A DNA stretch of 64,000 nucleotides from Ziziphus jujuba (taxonomy: Eukaryota > Streptophyta > Magnoliopsida > Rosales > Rhamnaceae): positions 18,073,001-18,137,000 of the forward strand of contig NC_083384.1 of assembly GCF_031755915.1 (NCBI RefSeq), written 5' to 3'. Shown in pieces: positions 23,270 through 34,442 of this stretch. Position numbers and translations under genes: made by a program. The notes beneath the pieces were generated by a model that was given only the letters and a program-made list of their open reading frames with translations, was not told the DNA's origin and made no database searches. The stretch's first letter is position 1; the number at the start of each line of letters is the position of its first letter.

Positions 23270-24370
23270 CTCTTTCAGTTCTACAATCTCCAATTGGCAG
23301 TATTTCTACTAAGGATAGGAACATTTGGTTTTCTTCTATTAATGATCTTTTTTTATGTTAAGTTTAGGTACTGGTTGGCTAAAGATTTGTGACAATTTAA
23401 ACGTAGTAAAGATCTTATGAGGGATACTAATAGAGTTGCTAATAAGAGATGATGATGTTTTATTTGGAGCATGAGTGTTCCCAATAAAGTTAAAATATTT
23501 ATTTGGCGTACTTGCCATAATTTTTTGCCTACATGTTTGAATTTAGAACATAAAAATGTATTTGTTGATCCCATTTGTTTCTTGTGTCATAATCATGTTG
23601 AAGATGTTTTTTATACAATTTAGGATTGTGATAGTGTGTTGATTGTTTCGCAACAACTTGATTTCTATGAAGATGCACGTAGCTTTTCTTATTCTTTTTC
23701 AGTATTTGTTTTTAACGGATCATGGAGAATTATAGTGTGTTTTAAGTAGTTTTTTGCTCTTGTGTATTGGGTTTTTATAGAGACAGAGAAATGCTTCTCT
23801 TTTTGGCTCTTTAGTTCAATTGGAAGAGTTACCTTTAGATTTTGTAGTTGGTTTGTATGAAGATTTCACTCAAGCAAATGATGGGAAAAAAGACTCGTTT
23901 TAAATTTTGATGTTGCTGTAGATGATAGTTGGGTGTGAATTGGAATTGAGCTGTTATGGAGAATCATCATGAGGAGTTTACAGGGTCAATGTCTATGGTT
24001 TTATTTATTTTTCTTCTCCTCAAATTGCATAGCTACCTACATTTTTTTTTTTTATGTTTGCATTTTGTAAAGATGTTGGGTTATGGTGATTTTGCTTTAG
24101 TATATGATTCTAAAAAGCTATTTTTGGAATTTTAAATGGTGCGACTGTTTCATGTTTGAAAGGATTCGTTATTATAGGAGTTTATTTTAATTTCTGGTTT
24201 GTATAGGCCTAGGGAAGCTAATAGAGTTGCTAATCTTTTAGCTAAATGCTTTTTGTATTGATGATGTTAAGGTGTGGATTGAGGAGAGTCGTGTGTGGAT
24301 CTCTGATATCTTGGCTAAGGCTGTAATTTTGGTTTTTGTTTAATAAAAGTTCTTTATTTTCAAATAAATG
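23270..24370 (+). pseudogene. LINE ORF2 3' part: zinc-binding RT and RNase H-like region
   Basis: After the solo LTR the frame continues with STKDRNIWFSS, YWLAKDL, then SVPNKVKIFIWRTCHNFLPT and VDPICFLCHNHVEDVF. This is the zf-RVT domain (C..C...H) found at the end of plant LINE ORF2. Weaker RNase H-like words follow (WSV-like, CVDD-less). Many stops are present. The element ends in an A-rich tail near 24,350-24,375. Confidence 0.75.
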
Positions 24371-24375
24371 AATAA

Positions 24376-27300
24376 ATAAATTGGAGTCATACTTCTATAA
24401 AGTTTCCAATAATGATAAATCCTCTTCATTTATTTGTTAATAAAATGAACTCAAACCAAAGCTGGCATTGCTCTTCTTAAAGCTATTGACCACCTTCCTT
24501 TATGATATTGGTAACTATTTCACTCCACCAAACTGGAAACATTTTTGTGTATTTACAAAATAAACCAAACCCCAGGTAACAATTTTCAAATATAGTTAGC
24601 TCTTTTTTATTTTTTCTGTCCCTTTTTTTTGTTTAACTTTAGGTTTTATAAACTATATTCGCATGTTTGAGAAACGTTTGAGATGATTAGCATGAGTGCT
24701 ATGTAATTTGTTTAGAGATCTAAGGTATGTCTGATCAAAAACTTTCAATAATACCCAACAGAATGTTTTAAAAAATATTTGATGTCCAACCGTCTAATAT
24801 CCAAAATTATGTAATTATTAGAGGGTGTCCGATTGCATATTTTTAAATATTTTGAAAAATATTCAGTCACTTAATTTTGATTTTTTTTGAAGATATTCGG
24901 TTTGTTAGCATATTATTGAAAATGAATGTTTTAGTAGTAATTTTATATAAAAATAAAAATGTAAATCTATAATAGAATTATCTATGTTTTGTTTGGTAGT
25001 GCAATTAAAATTTTTCAAAATAAATTTTTTCCCCTCCAACCTTCCTATTTTACATTTTTCTTTAGTTTAGAAAAATATTGTAATTCCAACAAAAAATAAA
25101 TTAAAAGAAGATAAAGATCCTATTTTTAAAAAACCAAAAAACAAAATAATCATATTATAAAATCCAACATCACTAAAGCTTAAATATTTTAAATTGTTTG
25201 CCAAATGATATGATAAACAGAGGTGGATATAAAATAAATTGGACCAACCAACCTAACCATATTTGATCCCATTAGGTTTGGATTTTGCCCCATTAACGGT
25301 TTGGTTAGGTTATATTTGATTTTTATCTGATTAATGGTTCAGTTCAATCTAAGTAATTTTTAACTCAAACCAAATTAAAGATATATATTAATATTTTTTT
25401 ATTAAAATTAGTTATTTTTTAATATTTGTAAGTAATTTAATTTTAATTATAAATAATATTAAAGTCAAATTATTAAAAAAATAAATAATTTTTTTAAAAA
25501 AATTAAAAAAATAATGCTTTGGGCCGATTTTAAATCCATACTGCGCTATGGCCAAAACCGATTAAACTAAATTGAACCAAACAGATAATGGTAAGTTTAA
25601 TTTGGTTTGAATTTTTCTGTAGATTCGATTAACAAAAAATCGACCACTCGAAACGAACAGCCATCCCTAGTAATAATATATTACTGTTTTTCTTTTTTTC
25701 TTTTTTTGTCATATTATAAAATCCAATATCACTAAAGCCTAAAGTTACTAAATTGTTTATCATATAATGTAATAATATATTAGTGGTTTTTTTTTTTTCC
25801 CATATATTTCATAGTTTAGAGATTCGAATCCAAGATTATTCTTTAGAAAACAGTAGCTTTGTCGATGAACTAATCCCTAATTGTTGAAAAATTCATATAC
25901 ATTAAATATGGATAAACGAACCATTAAATAAATTAATGAAACTCAGATCAATTAAATACCATGTTATTTTGTAATCAATTTGGCATTTTAAGTGTTACTC
26001 TACAAATTTCCACATTTTTATATCTAAAAAAATAAAAAAAATTAACAAATTATCCTTTTTAGCTTTTTTTTCTTTGCTTTTATCATGATATGGATCAAAA
26101 GCCAAAAAAAAAAAAAAAAAAAATTAGAATAGTGACATTCTTTTTACACAACCATTCTTTCGTCTACTGCATTTTATATAAATTTTCAAAAATGTCTTCT
26201 TCTAATCTTCTTTGAGATATTTGATAGACTCTAACTAAATAATATTAAGACATTTGGAACACGATAGTCAAATAATATAAATATGTTCAACTAAAAGAAC
26301 TAAACATAATTCTTCTGATGTTAAAAAATTAAAATTTTTTGTGGTAGAAATTAATTAATTAATATGTAAAAATAATCTATTTATATACTTCATTTAATTG
26401 TTTTTAATATAGATACATTTGATAGGGGCAGACATACTTTCGTGTAAATTTTTTCTGCCATAAATATGTTTAATGTAATAATATTCTGTTGATTAAACAT
26501 TGTCTATTAAATATGATTATAGTTGAAACAATTCAATAAGATCTGAATACATTCTCGTATGTTTGAATTGATTAAAACTCTTTGACTTTTCCATACACAT
26601 ATTTCAATATCAAAATTATATTAAATTAGTTAGCTAAATAAATATGTATCATATGGTTATTATTATCTATATTGTTTGGTTGATGTGCGCTAAATATTTA
26701 AATATTTTTTTAAGAGGAGTCTATCAAACATTTGAAAAAATAAAAGTATTTTTAAAAAGTTACATACTCCATTTAAAAAATAAAATATTTTTAAAAAGTT
26801 ACATATAACACAGTAGAAAAAGAAAAATTGGACAGCCCAATAAAAAAAAAATTATAAATAGAGCAGAATAAAAAAAGGAAATAAAAGAAAAGAAAAGATC
26901 TCTTGTCAAAAAGCATGACTAATCCTTTGCTTTATTTCAGCAAAAAAGAATAATCATTTGCTTTAAATAAAATATAAAAAAATAAATAAAAACTTAGAAA
27001 TAGAGTAGAAAGATTTGTAGTGCGATAGTAATTAAACAGGGAGCAGTAGGAAATCAGTGCTCTTGTCTGATAGTAGTCACGTGCTGAGAATGATGTCCAC
27101 GTATTTTCAATTAAAAACTCAACTAAAGTTGGGAAAAGATTGAAGTTTTTGCCTACGAGCGATGAACGGCGCGTGACAAACACATTTTATTTTTAGGCAA
27201 CATTTTTAACAGGAAATTAAATTTTATTTTATTTTATTTTTAGGTGGAGAGGGGAATTTTGACCTAGCATTTTGAATAAACCAATACTTATATCCATCAA

Positions 27301-30300
27301 AAGGATGAAATTTATTTTAAAATAATAACAAGATTTTGTTCTCTAATGTTTCAATTACATATATATTTTGGAGTCAACTATACATTTACCCTTTGGTTGA
27401 CCCCAATTTCGATCTAGATTTTTTATTTTCAAAATTTTCGATTAAGACCCCTTTAATTTTAGTTTTTTGTTTTAATATAGGTTAAAAATAATTAAAATTT
27501 TGATCAAAATAAACATTTTATTACAAATAAAAAATATTATTAACTTTAAAATTTATAAGATAAAAAATAAAATTCACTACTGTAAGGGTTGATAATGCAG
27601 TATCCAGATTCAAAAAAGAAAATAAATAAAATTGAGGGTCTCAATTAAAAAAAATATTGGATCTAAAAAAATTGAAACTAAAATTAAAATTATGATACTC
27701 AATTGAAAAAAAAATAAATTAAATATGAAGTGTCTAAATTGAAAGCAGAGACAACTTAGAGGAACCAAATCCCTATATTTTGAACTTTATATGCATTTAA
27801 ATTTTTATTTTTTATTTTTGAAATAAAATATATATGTTACTGGGAAAACATTTGAAACAGGTTTGTCCGGATAATATGCATTTGAAATTTAGAAGACTAG
27901 AAAACAACCTAGTCATATAAATCGGTGATAAATAAGATTGATGACCCAATTGGTCAAATTTTTGGTTGATGAATAGGCGAAGTAGGATATTAAAAAAAAA
28001 AAAAATTGAAAATTGTCACAAAGAAAATTTATCTCTTATGAAAATTTACGACTTTCTTAAGTGGATGGCACGAATTGAATCTTTCAACTAGTTCAACTTG
28101 ATCAATAATTATTATTTTTATACAACATTTATTATAAAGATATTTCATTAAATAAAATATCTAAAAGGTGCAAATAATATTATTTTTCGTTAAATATGAT
28201 ATTTAAATTTATAGAATATTATTTATTGTTATTCAGAAAAAATTAATTATCAAATGTTTACAGTGCAATTTTTAGTTTTTAACTTTATAGATATCTTTAG
28301 TTCCAGAAGAAACAAAATATATATATATATATATATAGATCTTTTGTAAGGGAATTCCAGTATTCTCACTTTTTCCTTTCATTTTACAATTTTTTATATA
28401 GAAACCACACTATTGATATTTATTATGAGAAAAAAATTACTATTTTGAAATAAAAAACTCAATTTTTTTGAATTAATAAATTTGAAAATTAAAAGTAGTA
28501 TTGATATTAATTTCTTAAAAGATTCAAGTTCAGCAACTACGCTCCAAAATAATAATAATTATTGTAATTCGCCAGCTTCTTTGAAACATTTATCTGAGAC
28601 AAGACATAGTTGGGTACATTAATCCCATTCTAACCCCACTTGTCCTTGTCTCAAGTTTTAGTATCAAATGTCGATTTAAGTATATGGAAGGGTTATTGCC
28701 CACAAAAAAATAATAAATAATAATAATAAAATAAACAAAACAAAAAAGGAAAAATGAGGGGAAAAAGGCTCCAAATTTTATAGGCTTTAAGGAATAAGGG
28801 CCACTAAATTTTTGTCGCTGGATATTTTCTTTCTTAGGCATAAATATCACCAATTTAAGAACCAAAAAGATAAAAGGAAAACAAAATTTTTGAATACCAG
28901 TGTAATCTTTTTATTTTTTGCAAACAGAATATATTTATATAAAGTATAGATTTTAAAATAACACTTTCAATTTTATACATTTTGCACATATGCCTAGTTG
29001 ATTCTAGAAATTACAATATTTTCTTCCATATTTCAATTTAATCCTATCTATTACTCCAACAAGTTAAACATTGTTTACACTACATCTGTTCAAATTTCTT
29101 TCACTTTTAAAATAAGAAAAAGATGCTTTAAATAAATATATATATATATATATATATTTATTTATTTATATTTATACAGATATATTATTATTACTTTTTT
29201 TTTTCAAAATGAAACATTGAACTTGTTTAATGAAACTGTCATAAGCATAAATTTGTTAAACGTGCTCTTATTTTGTAATTTATTAAGCGAATGGTCTACT
29301 AAATAATGGCAAGTTTGGCACAATTTTGCAAGGTTAATTGCGTTTATATATGAGTTAAATTGAAACGATATTGAAAAAAAAAAAAAAGGGAATAAGTTAT
29401 AATTTAAAAAAATATAGAATAATATAAGTAAAAATTAAAAAAAAAATTATATACGTTAATTAACAAAAATTAACATATTATCAAAACATAAAAAACAAAA
29501 GTTGAAATAAATTGCAAACTAAAATATCAGTTATAATCTTTTTTTTTTTTCTATTACAATGAATCACAAAATTGGTTTTTTTTTTTTTCTTTTACAATGA
29601 ATCAAAATTTGTTTTTTCTTTTTATGAAAAATTGGTGCAAGGTTTGAACATATTTTAATGACTTCCACATAAAAAACAAAAATTATCGACATGCATACTT
29701 ATCTTAGGTGTTAAAACATCACAGTTTTTCCAAATGCTTTCTGAATAGAGCTTCAAACATCTTCCAATTGATCACATATTAATTTTGATTTATTTAATAA
29801 TGTTGGTTTTTAGTTTGTAGTTTTTGTTTTTCTTTATTTAATTATGTATAATTCGAGTATCACGAATATCTTTTAAGTATGAATAGTAGTTAAAATTTAT
29901 TAGATATCTTAATTAACAAGTAAGTTAAAGAAGAAAAAAAGAATATATAAATATCAAATTAAATACAATTTCAAACCGTATTAATTGTGGTTTTTTTTTT
30001 TTTTTTTTTTTTTGTCCTTACAAGTTTATAGTAATTTAAGATATTTATAAAATTAATTAATACTAATAAAAATTTATAGGTAAACAAATAACACATCATT
30101 AAAATAATGAAAAAAAAAAAAACTAAAACCAGCTATATATATATATACACACACACACACACATATATATGGAAGAAGTCACCCTTCATTTTATAGGACA
30201 TAATCATCCATAATTATCAAATTATACAAATATGATAATGATAGATAGTTATCATCTGTTATATGATATTTGATTTCGTCCATAATAACAACACGTATAT

Positions 30301-30517
30301 AATATATATGTTTTTGAGTGCCAAGAAGATCATAGATTACGTTTTTCCTTTTTTTTTTTTTTTTTAATAATATCATAAATGATGTATCACTATCACATTC
30401 GATGATTGAAAATTATGATTCAAATCTTGACAAACTTTTATTAAAATTTTGATAAACTTTGTTATTATCATATGGTGCATGATTCAGTTTAATGCCTATG
30501 ATAGTGCATATACATAC
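24376..30517. other. Long AT-rich intergenic region
   Basis: No gene is supported over about 6 kb. The DNA is rich in A/T homopolymers and (TA)n tracts (28,316-28,337; 29,137-29,156; 30,134-30,150 followed by (CA)n). The minus-strand ORFs near 26,932-27,183 and 28,590-28,865 lack any recognisable domain. A diverged direct repeat of about 65 bp lies at 25,148 and 25,709 and encloses a possible MITE, listed separately. Confidence 0.5.
25148..25785. repeat. Direct repeat flanking a MITE-like segment
   Basis: CATATTATAAAATCCAA(C/T)AT followed by CACTAAAGC(T/C)TAAA and AAATTGTTT occurs at 25148-25212 and again at 25709-25775. Between them, about 25,209-25,672, is a segment that starts AGAGGTGGATAT and ends ATCCCTA. 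It contains repeated GGTTTGG/AACCAAA words in both orientations, as in old hAT-like MITEs. No convincing target duplication was found. Confidence 0.45.
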
Positions 30518-30659
30518 ATACATATAAGGAGTGTCTAATATGAGGATCGTCCGTATGGCTCTTGGCATGAATGGTGGAGGTTGAACCTTCCCTCACGTGT
30601 GGGTTTTCGCATATTTCTCCCCTTCCCATTCGCACATTTCTCTTCTCTTCCCTTTCGCA

Positions 30660-30775
30660 CTGTGGTAGCGATGTTGAGCCACTTCCACCCACCATTCTAG
30701 CGACGTTGAGCCACCACCATCTCCAGCTTGCACGTGACGTTGAGCCACCACCATTCTCCGCTCTTCGCTGCTTCC
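30660..30775. repeat. Short tandem repeats in the Pack-MULE subterminal region
   Basis: The word GTTGAGCCACCACCAT or GTTGAGCCACTTCCACC occurs three times at intervals of 32-38 bp, at about 30,672, 30,704 and 30,742. Confidence 0.65.
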
Positions 30776-30849
30776 ACCGGACAGAAAATCCCATTACCCT
30801 AATTTGCTTCCACCATCTAGGGATTGGGTCAAATCTGGAACTTCAATTG

Positions 30850-31425
30850 AACATTGCTAAAATCATCTCCACTGCTCCTTTCCAATGAATGTGGACAGAG
30901 TTGTCAACTTTCCTCTTCAATAAAACCCCACTTCTTCTTTTTTTTTTTTTTTTTTTGGTGAATTGAAAGCCTCAACATGAAGAATTGAACATTTCCTCGT
31001 AGTTTTCTCCAAATCCATATTCAAATCCTCAATTGCCCATGAAAAATTGCTTTCTCTATTGGACTACCTAAGGTTTCATATTCCATTCCAAAACTTTTGC
31101 CTGTATACACTACCTGTGGTATTCAGAGCAATTCCTTCCCTGAACAATTCTATAACATATGGAGCAACTGAAGAATAACCTCCTAATTCTTCTAAAGATT
31201 CTTTGCCTAGCCAACACTTTTGTGACTTTCATTTGGTTCATGGTTAATGTACCTATTTTGTCTGTACAAATGGTGGTGGCAGAGCCCATTGTTTTGCAAA
31301 TAGAGAGCTTCCTCACCATTGCTTTATCTGCCATCATTCTCTTCATTGAATAAGCAAGAGTTAATGTAACTGCTAATGGCAAGCGGCGACCACAACAAAG
31401 GTGACAGCAACTGCTATAAATACCA
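30850..31425 (-). pseudogene. Captured fragment of an ACA-type (P2B) Ca2+-ATPase
   Basis: Read on the minus strand, frames give [54 protein letters not shown], and [14 protein letters not shown]. After a one-base shift come [20 protein letters not shown] and [20 protein letters not shown]. Further on are GSPIEKAIFSWAIEDLNMDL, KCSILHVEAFNSPKK and VDNSVHIHWKGAVEMILAMF. This is membrane helix 4, the phosphorylation site and part of the nucleotide-binding domain of plant autoinhibited plasma-membrane or vacuolar Ca2+ pumps, closest in wording to ACA12/ACA13. The phosphorylation motif DKTGT is DKIGT here, the PEG of helix 4 is deleted, and an A/T homopolymer splits the 3' part. It cannot encode a pump. 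The introns appear absent over the recognised stretch, but the parent may lack them here. Confidence 0.85.
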
Positions 31426-31705
31426 CTAAAGAATTCAAAACGTCGTCGAATGGTAGAGATTGAATTTTGGCAAAGTCCTTTCGAGCTGGTGAGAGCGGGA
31501 ATGTGACTGCTGCGAGCCAGCGAGCGGAAAAGGCTCAGGGAAAATTTGGCCAAAAATCTCACATGAGAATTGCAATTGAAACTGGATTCAATCTCCACCA
31601 TTCATGCCAAGTCTTACAATCGAAAGGCAAAAAAATTCAACATGTTTTTGAACCGCATAGGAACCATACGGACGGTCCTCATATTAGACACTCCCCATAC
31701 ATATA

Positions 31706-32393
31706 TATAATGTATGTATATACCAACAGAAGGTAGAAAGAATGTAGAGTAAGAACAGAGTAGATTAAATGAATAAGCGGAAGGAAATGAAAGTAAATAG
31801 ATTAGGCGGCAAAGCCAGCCAAGAACAATTAAATATAAATATAAAATTATATAGGATATATTGAAGGCGTTAGAACCAGCCAAACAATATAATATAAAAT
31901 AAATTATTATAAAATAAATAATTGAAAATAATGAAATGCAAATGCTTACTTGATTACAGAAAAGTACCACAATTTGGTATCTCAATTGATTACAAAACAC
32001 TCAGACTAATTCTCAAATATTTTGATTACAATTGATTATGGAAGAAGAAGAGGAGAAACTTTGCCAAGAAAACTCTCTAATTCTCTACTCAATTCAACTC
32101 CTCCAATATGTGGTGGTGAGGCTCTTTTATATAGGCAAAGGAGGGCTTGATTCAATAAGTGGGATTCCTGTTGATTGAAATGATTGTGTCGGTGAATAGT
32201 AGCTTGAATAGTTAACAGTATCTTGAATAGTATTATGCTTTTCGGTGCTTTTTACTGTTCATGAACAGTGATTGAATAGTATTTCTCGTGATCTGCTTTT
32301 TGTAAGTGGAATTCTGAAAGCAACTCTGCACTGTCAGAGATTCCTGATGTTGATTATGATTCAACCTTCCATTTTGTTGATTTTAGTCGGACC
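31706..32393. other. Non-coding stretch beside the pararetrovirus-like ORF
   Basis: On the minus strand a TATA-like CCTATATAAAAGAGCC is present at about 32,127-32,142, followed downstream on that strand by AATTGAGTAGAGAATTAGAG. Short direct words GAATAGTA/GAACAGT recur at 32,195-32,285. This could be the promoter or leader region of the neighbouring reverse-transcribing element. No LTR boundaries were found. Confidence 0.35.
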
Positions 32394-33023
32394 CTAGATC
32401 ATAGGGATCTTGACTGTCTTGATAATCTGCCCATCTTGATGAGGATCCAGGAATAGTTTTGGATTGAGAGCCGGCATTTCTTGTTCTTTTAATCCATCTA
32501 TATTCCATTCATATAATTTATCAGAACTAACAGAAAATTGATTTTTAGAATTTGATTCTTGAAATTCAGGAGGTAAGGGTTTATTATTCCATTGTTTAAA
32601 GGTATTAAATCGTGGTTTTTGATTTTTAAGTCTATTAATATGATTATCTAATGAAGATTGATTTGATTCTGTATCAGATGTATGTTGATTTTTAATAGTA
32701 GCAAGATTGGAACAGGAGGCTTTATTTTTGAAACTGGAAGTTTTTAATTGTAATTCTTTTAAGAGTTGACTAAGTTGATTAGTTTTATTAGGAAGGGTTG
32801 GAACTTTTGTAATATCTGGAAATTTTATAAATAGTTGGGGTTTAATTTCTTCTTTAGAGGAATTATCAATTTTGGTTTCTATTTTATCTAGTTGTTTACC
32901 TATTGTAATAAAACTTTGATTTGTGTAATTATTTTGTTCAATGACTTTTCTAGTTTCATTAATTAAATCTTTGTTTTCATTCGTGGAAGTTTTAAATGGT
33001 GAGGCTATGACTTGATTATTCAA
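32394..33023 (-). pseudogene. Polyprotein fragment of a pararetrovirus-like or LTR element
   Basis: A 209-aa minus-strand ORF rich in Asn, Lys, Gln and Ser has the phrases VIASPFKTS at its start, QLDKIETKID in the middle, and KLYEWNIDGL near its end. The last phrase is characteristic of polyprotein regions of plant endogenous Caulimoviridae-like elements and related Ty3-type elements, between the movement/coat-like part and the gag-like core. It is lysine/asparagine-rich and predicted to be largely disordered, with a likely coiled coil around residues 20-55. It is cut off after GQIIKTVKIPMI. No reverse transcriptase, protease or RNase H is visible next to it, so this is an isolated old fragment and not a viral genome. 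Assignment rests on remembered phrase similarity and is moderate. Confidence 0.5.
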
Positions 33024-33144
33024 ATGGGGAATGATTATTTTTTCAACTGGAGGGTGACTAGACAGAACTGTGGATTTATCTGATTTAATACATTTTTCTT
33101 TTGTTAAAGTTTTTAAATTATTTAAGGATATATATATATATATA

Positions 33145-33300
33145 TATACGAAAATTCTATGGTGAGGACTGCAGTATTAGTGACGGTTCTTTATAGTATT
33201 AACGACGATTTCTTAGAAAATTATCACCAATACTATGAAAAACCATTACCAATACTGTGATCCGTATGAGTACCGTCCGTATCATAGACGGACTGTATAC
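33145..33300. mobile_element. Small palindromic MITE remnant
   Basis: An imperfect inverted repeat has CAGTATTAGTGACGGTT on the left (33169) and the complement of CAGTATTGGTAATGGTT on the right (ending about 33260). It is centred near 33,214. Outer bases include GGTGAGGACTG on the left and ACCGTCCGTAT on the right, resembling the GAGGA(C/T)CGTCCGTATGG end of the Pack-MULE at 30,527. (TA)n tracts flank both sides (33,130-33,148 and 33,300-33,320), which hides the target duplication. Confidence 0.55.
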
Positions 33301-33320
33301 ATATATATATATATATATAT

Positions 33321-34442
33321 TTTTTTTTTTTTAAAAAAAATCACTAATTATGTTAATTGATAATGTGTATTCCAACTGTACCAGCTTGATCAGTGCCCAA
33401 CGGAGCAAACTGCACTTATTTTCACAAAACTCCAAACTTTAATGGCGCGTGGGACCTTTTTCATCACCAACTGCCACTTCAAACTTTGTCTGTTTGTAAT
33501 TTTATAATATTATATATTTTTAATTTATACCCTCGTTTTCTTCATTTTAGCTGTGGATGAATTTAGAAAATTTCTTTTCATTGGTTCCCCTCTTCCTCTG
33601 TCATCATTTTCTGACCACCCAATAAACCATTTTACACCGTATATATTATATTATATTATATTATATTATATATATATATATATGTATAATCCATATTTCA
33701 AAACCGACGTAAAATCTTGATTTTGCAAAACGATACTGTCTAAATCATGCTCTTATTAGTTTGCCACCTTATGGGTTGGTGCTAAAATTTGTTCATTGTT
33801 TCTGTTTTTCTTCTCCCATTGCCATTTCCAAGTATCTTCTGCATATATACCATGGTTTTTTGTTTTTTTGTTTTTTGGACCTTTTAGCTAGAACAAAAAT
33901 GAAAAATCTTCTCATCTCCATATAATTTTTTTGTTAGTGCTCTTGTTTTCTTGATTAGCTGTTAATGAATTGGAGATTTTTGTATTTGATTTTTCTTCCT
34001 CGTTTGTCATTATCACTGCCCGTCTATTCCTCACCACAAAATTAAGCACCAAAAAGCCACACTACTACTAAATCTTGGTTTTTCTGATAATATTCCACCT
34101 ATAATCTGGATATTTTGCTTGTTATCTATTTGGGTTTTTGCTTGAATAAGTCTAGTCTTTCATGCTTTTTTGTGTTTGTCTTCCCCTTATTGCATTTTCA
34201 AGTGTTTTGCTTTGTCATGGACGCTTTAGTTGACTCCGAGAGACGGTGAATCCTATGGTTTTTCTTTGTTCTTGGTGCGATAAGTATTATGGGAATCTGG
34301 ATTTGGGGATAATCCGTATGTATTAATATATTCCTAGTTGGAAGAGTGTTTTATATATATATATATATATTAGAGTTTGATCTCCTTGGATGGTAGAGTC
34401 GTGGTCAGTCTGAGGTAGTTAAAGATTTGGATAGTTTTGTCT
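33321..34442. other. Upstream region of the Nudix gene
   Basis: AT-rich promoter and probable 5' leader of the gene starting at 34,443. A pentanucleotide-like TATAT/TATTA tract lies at 33,643-33,681 and a (TA)n tract at about 34,352-34,369. T-rich segments at 33,850-33,990 are typical of plant 5' leaders or leader introns. The small ATG ORF at 34,218 (MDALVDSERR) would be upstream of the main start. A transcription start cannot be fixed from sequence. Confidence 0.4.

Larger units (their letters stand above)
14040..24370 (+). mobile_element. L1-type LINE, internally deleted and split by three insertions
   Basis: Pieces of one plant L1-like LINE occur in order on the plus strand. ORF1 (DUF4283-like) is at about 14,230-14,869 and 15,611-15,902. 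The reverse transcriptase is at 18,606-20,237. The zf-RVT and RNase H-like 3' part is at 23,270-24,330, followed by A-rich AAATAAATGAATAAATAAATT. The intervening blocks are a hAT MITE (14,870-15,610) and two LTR-like inserts (15,903-18,605 and 20,238-23,269), each with target duplications. Removing them leaves about 3.9 kb, well short of a full L1. The endonuclease domain is absent, as is the segment that should carry the FADD motif of the polymerase. The 5' boundary is approximate. Confidence 0.8.
30527..31696. mobile_element. Pack-MULE carrying a Ca2+-ATPase gene fragment (1,170 bp)
   Basis: Both ends carry the same inverted sequence: GGAGTGTCTAATATGAGGA followed by (T/C)CGTCCGTATGG, from 30527 on the plus strand and from 31696 on the minus strand. 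The flanks are a perfect 9-bp duplication ATACATATA (30518-30526 and 31697-31705), the hallmark length of Mutator-like elements. A further shared subterminal word, GGCATGAATGGTGGAG, lies nearer the centre on both sides. No transposase is present. The interior holds about 0.57 kb of a host P-type Ca2+-ATPase gene on the minus strand, so the element fits the Pack-MULE definition. Confidence 0.85.

Noticed and set aside
26932..27183. Minus-strand ORF near 27 kb considered as a small gene
   Set aside because: Low-complexity tail, no upstream support and no recognisable domain.
30571..30888. 105-aa plus-strand ORF at the Pack-MULE left side
   Set aside because: It runs antisense through the captured ATPase end and the short subterminal repeats, with no domain.
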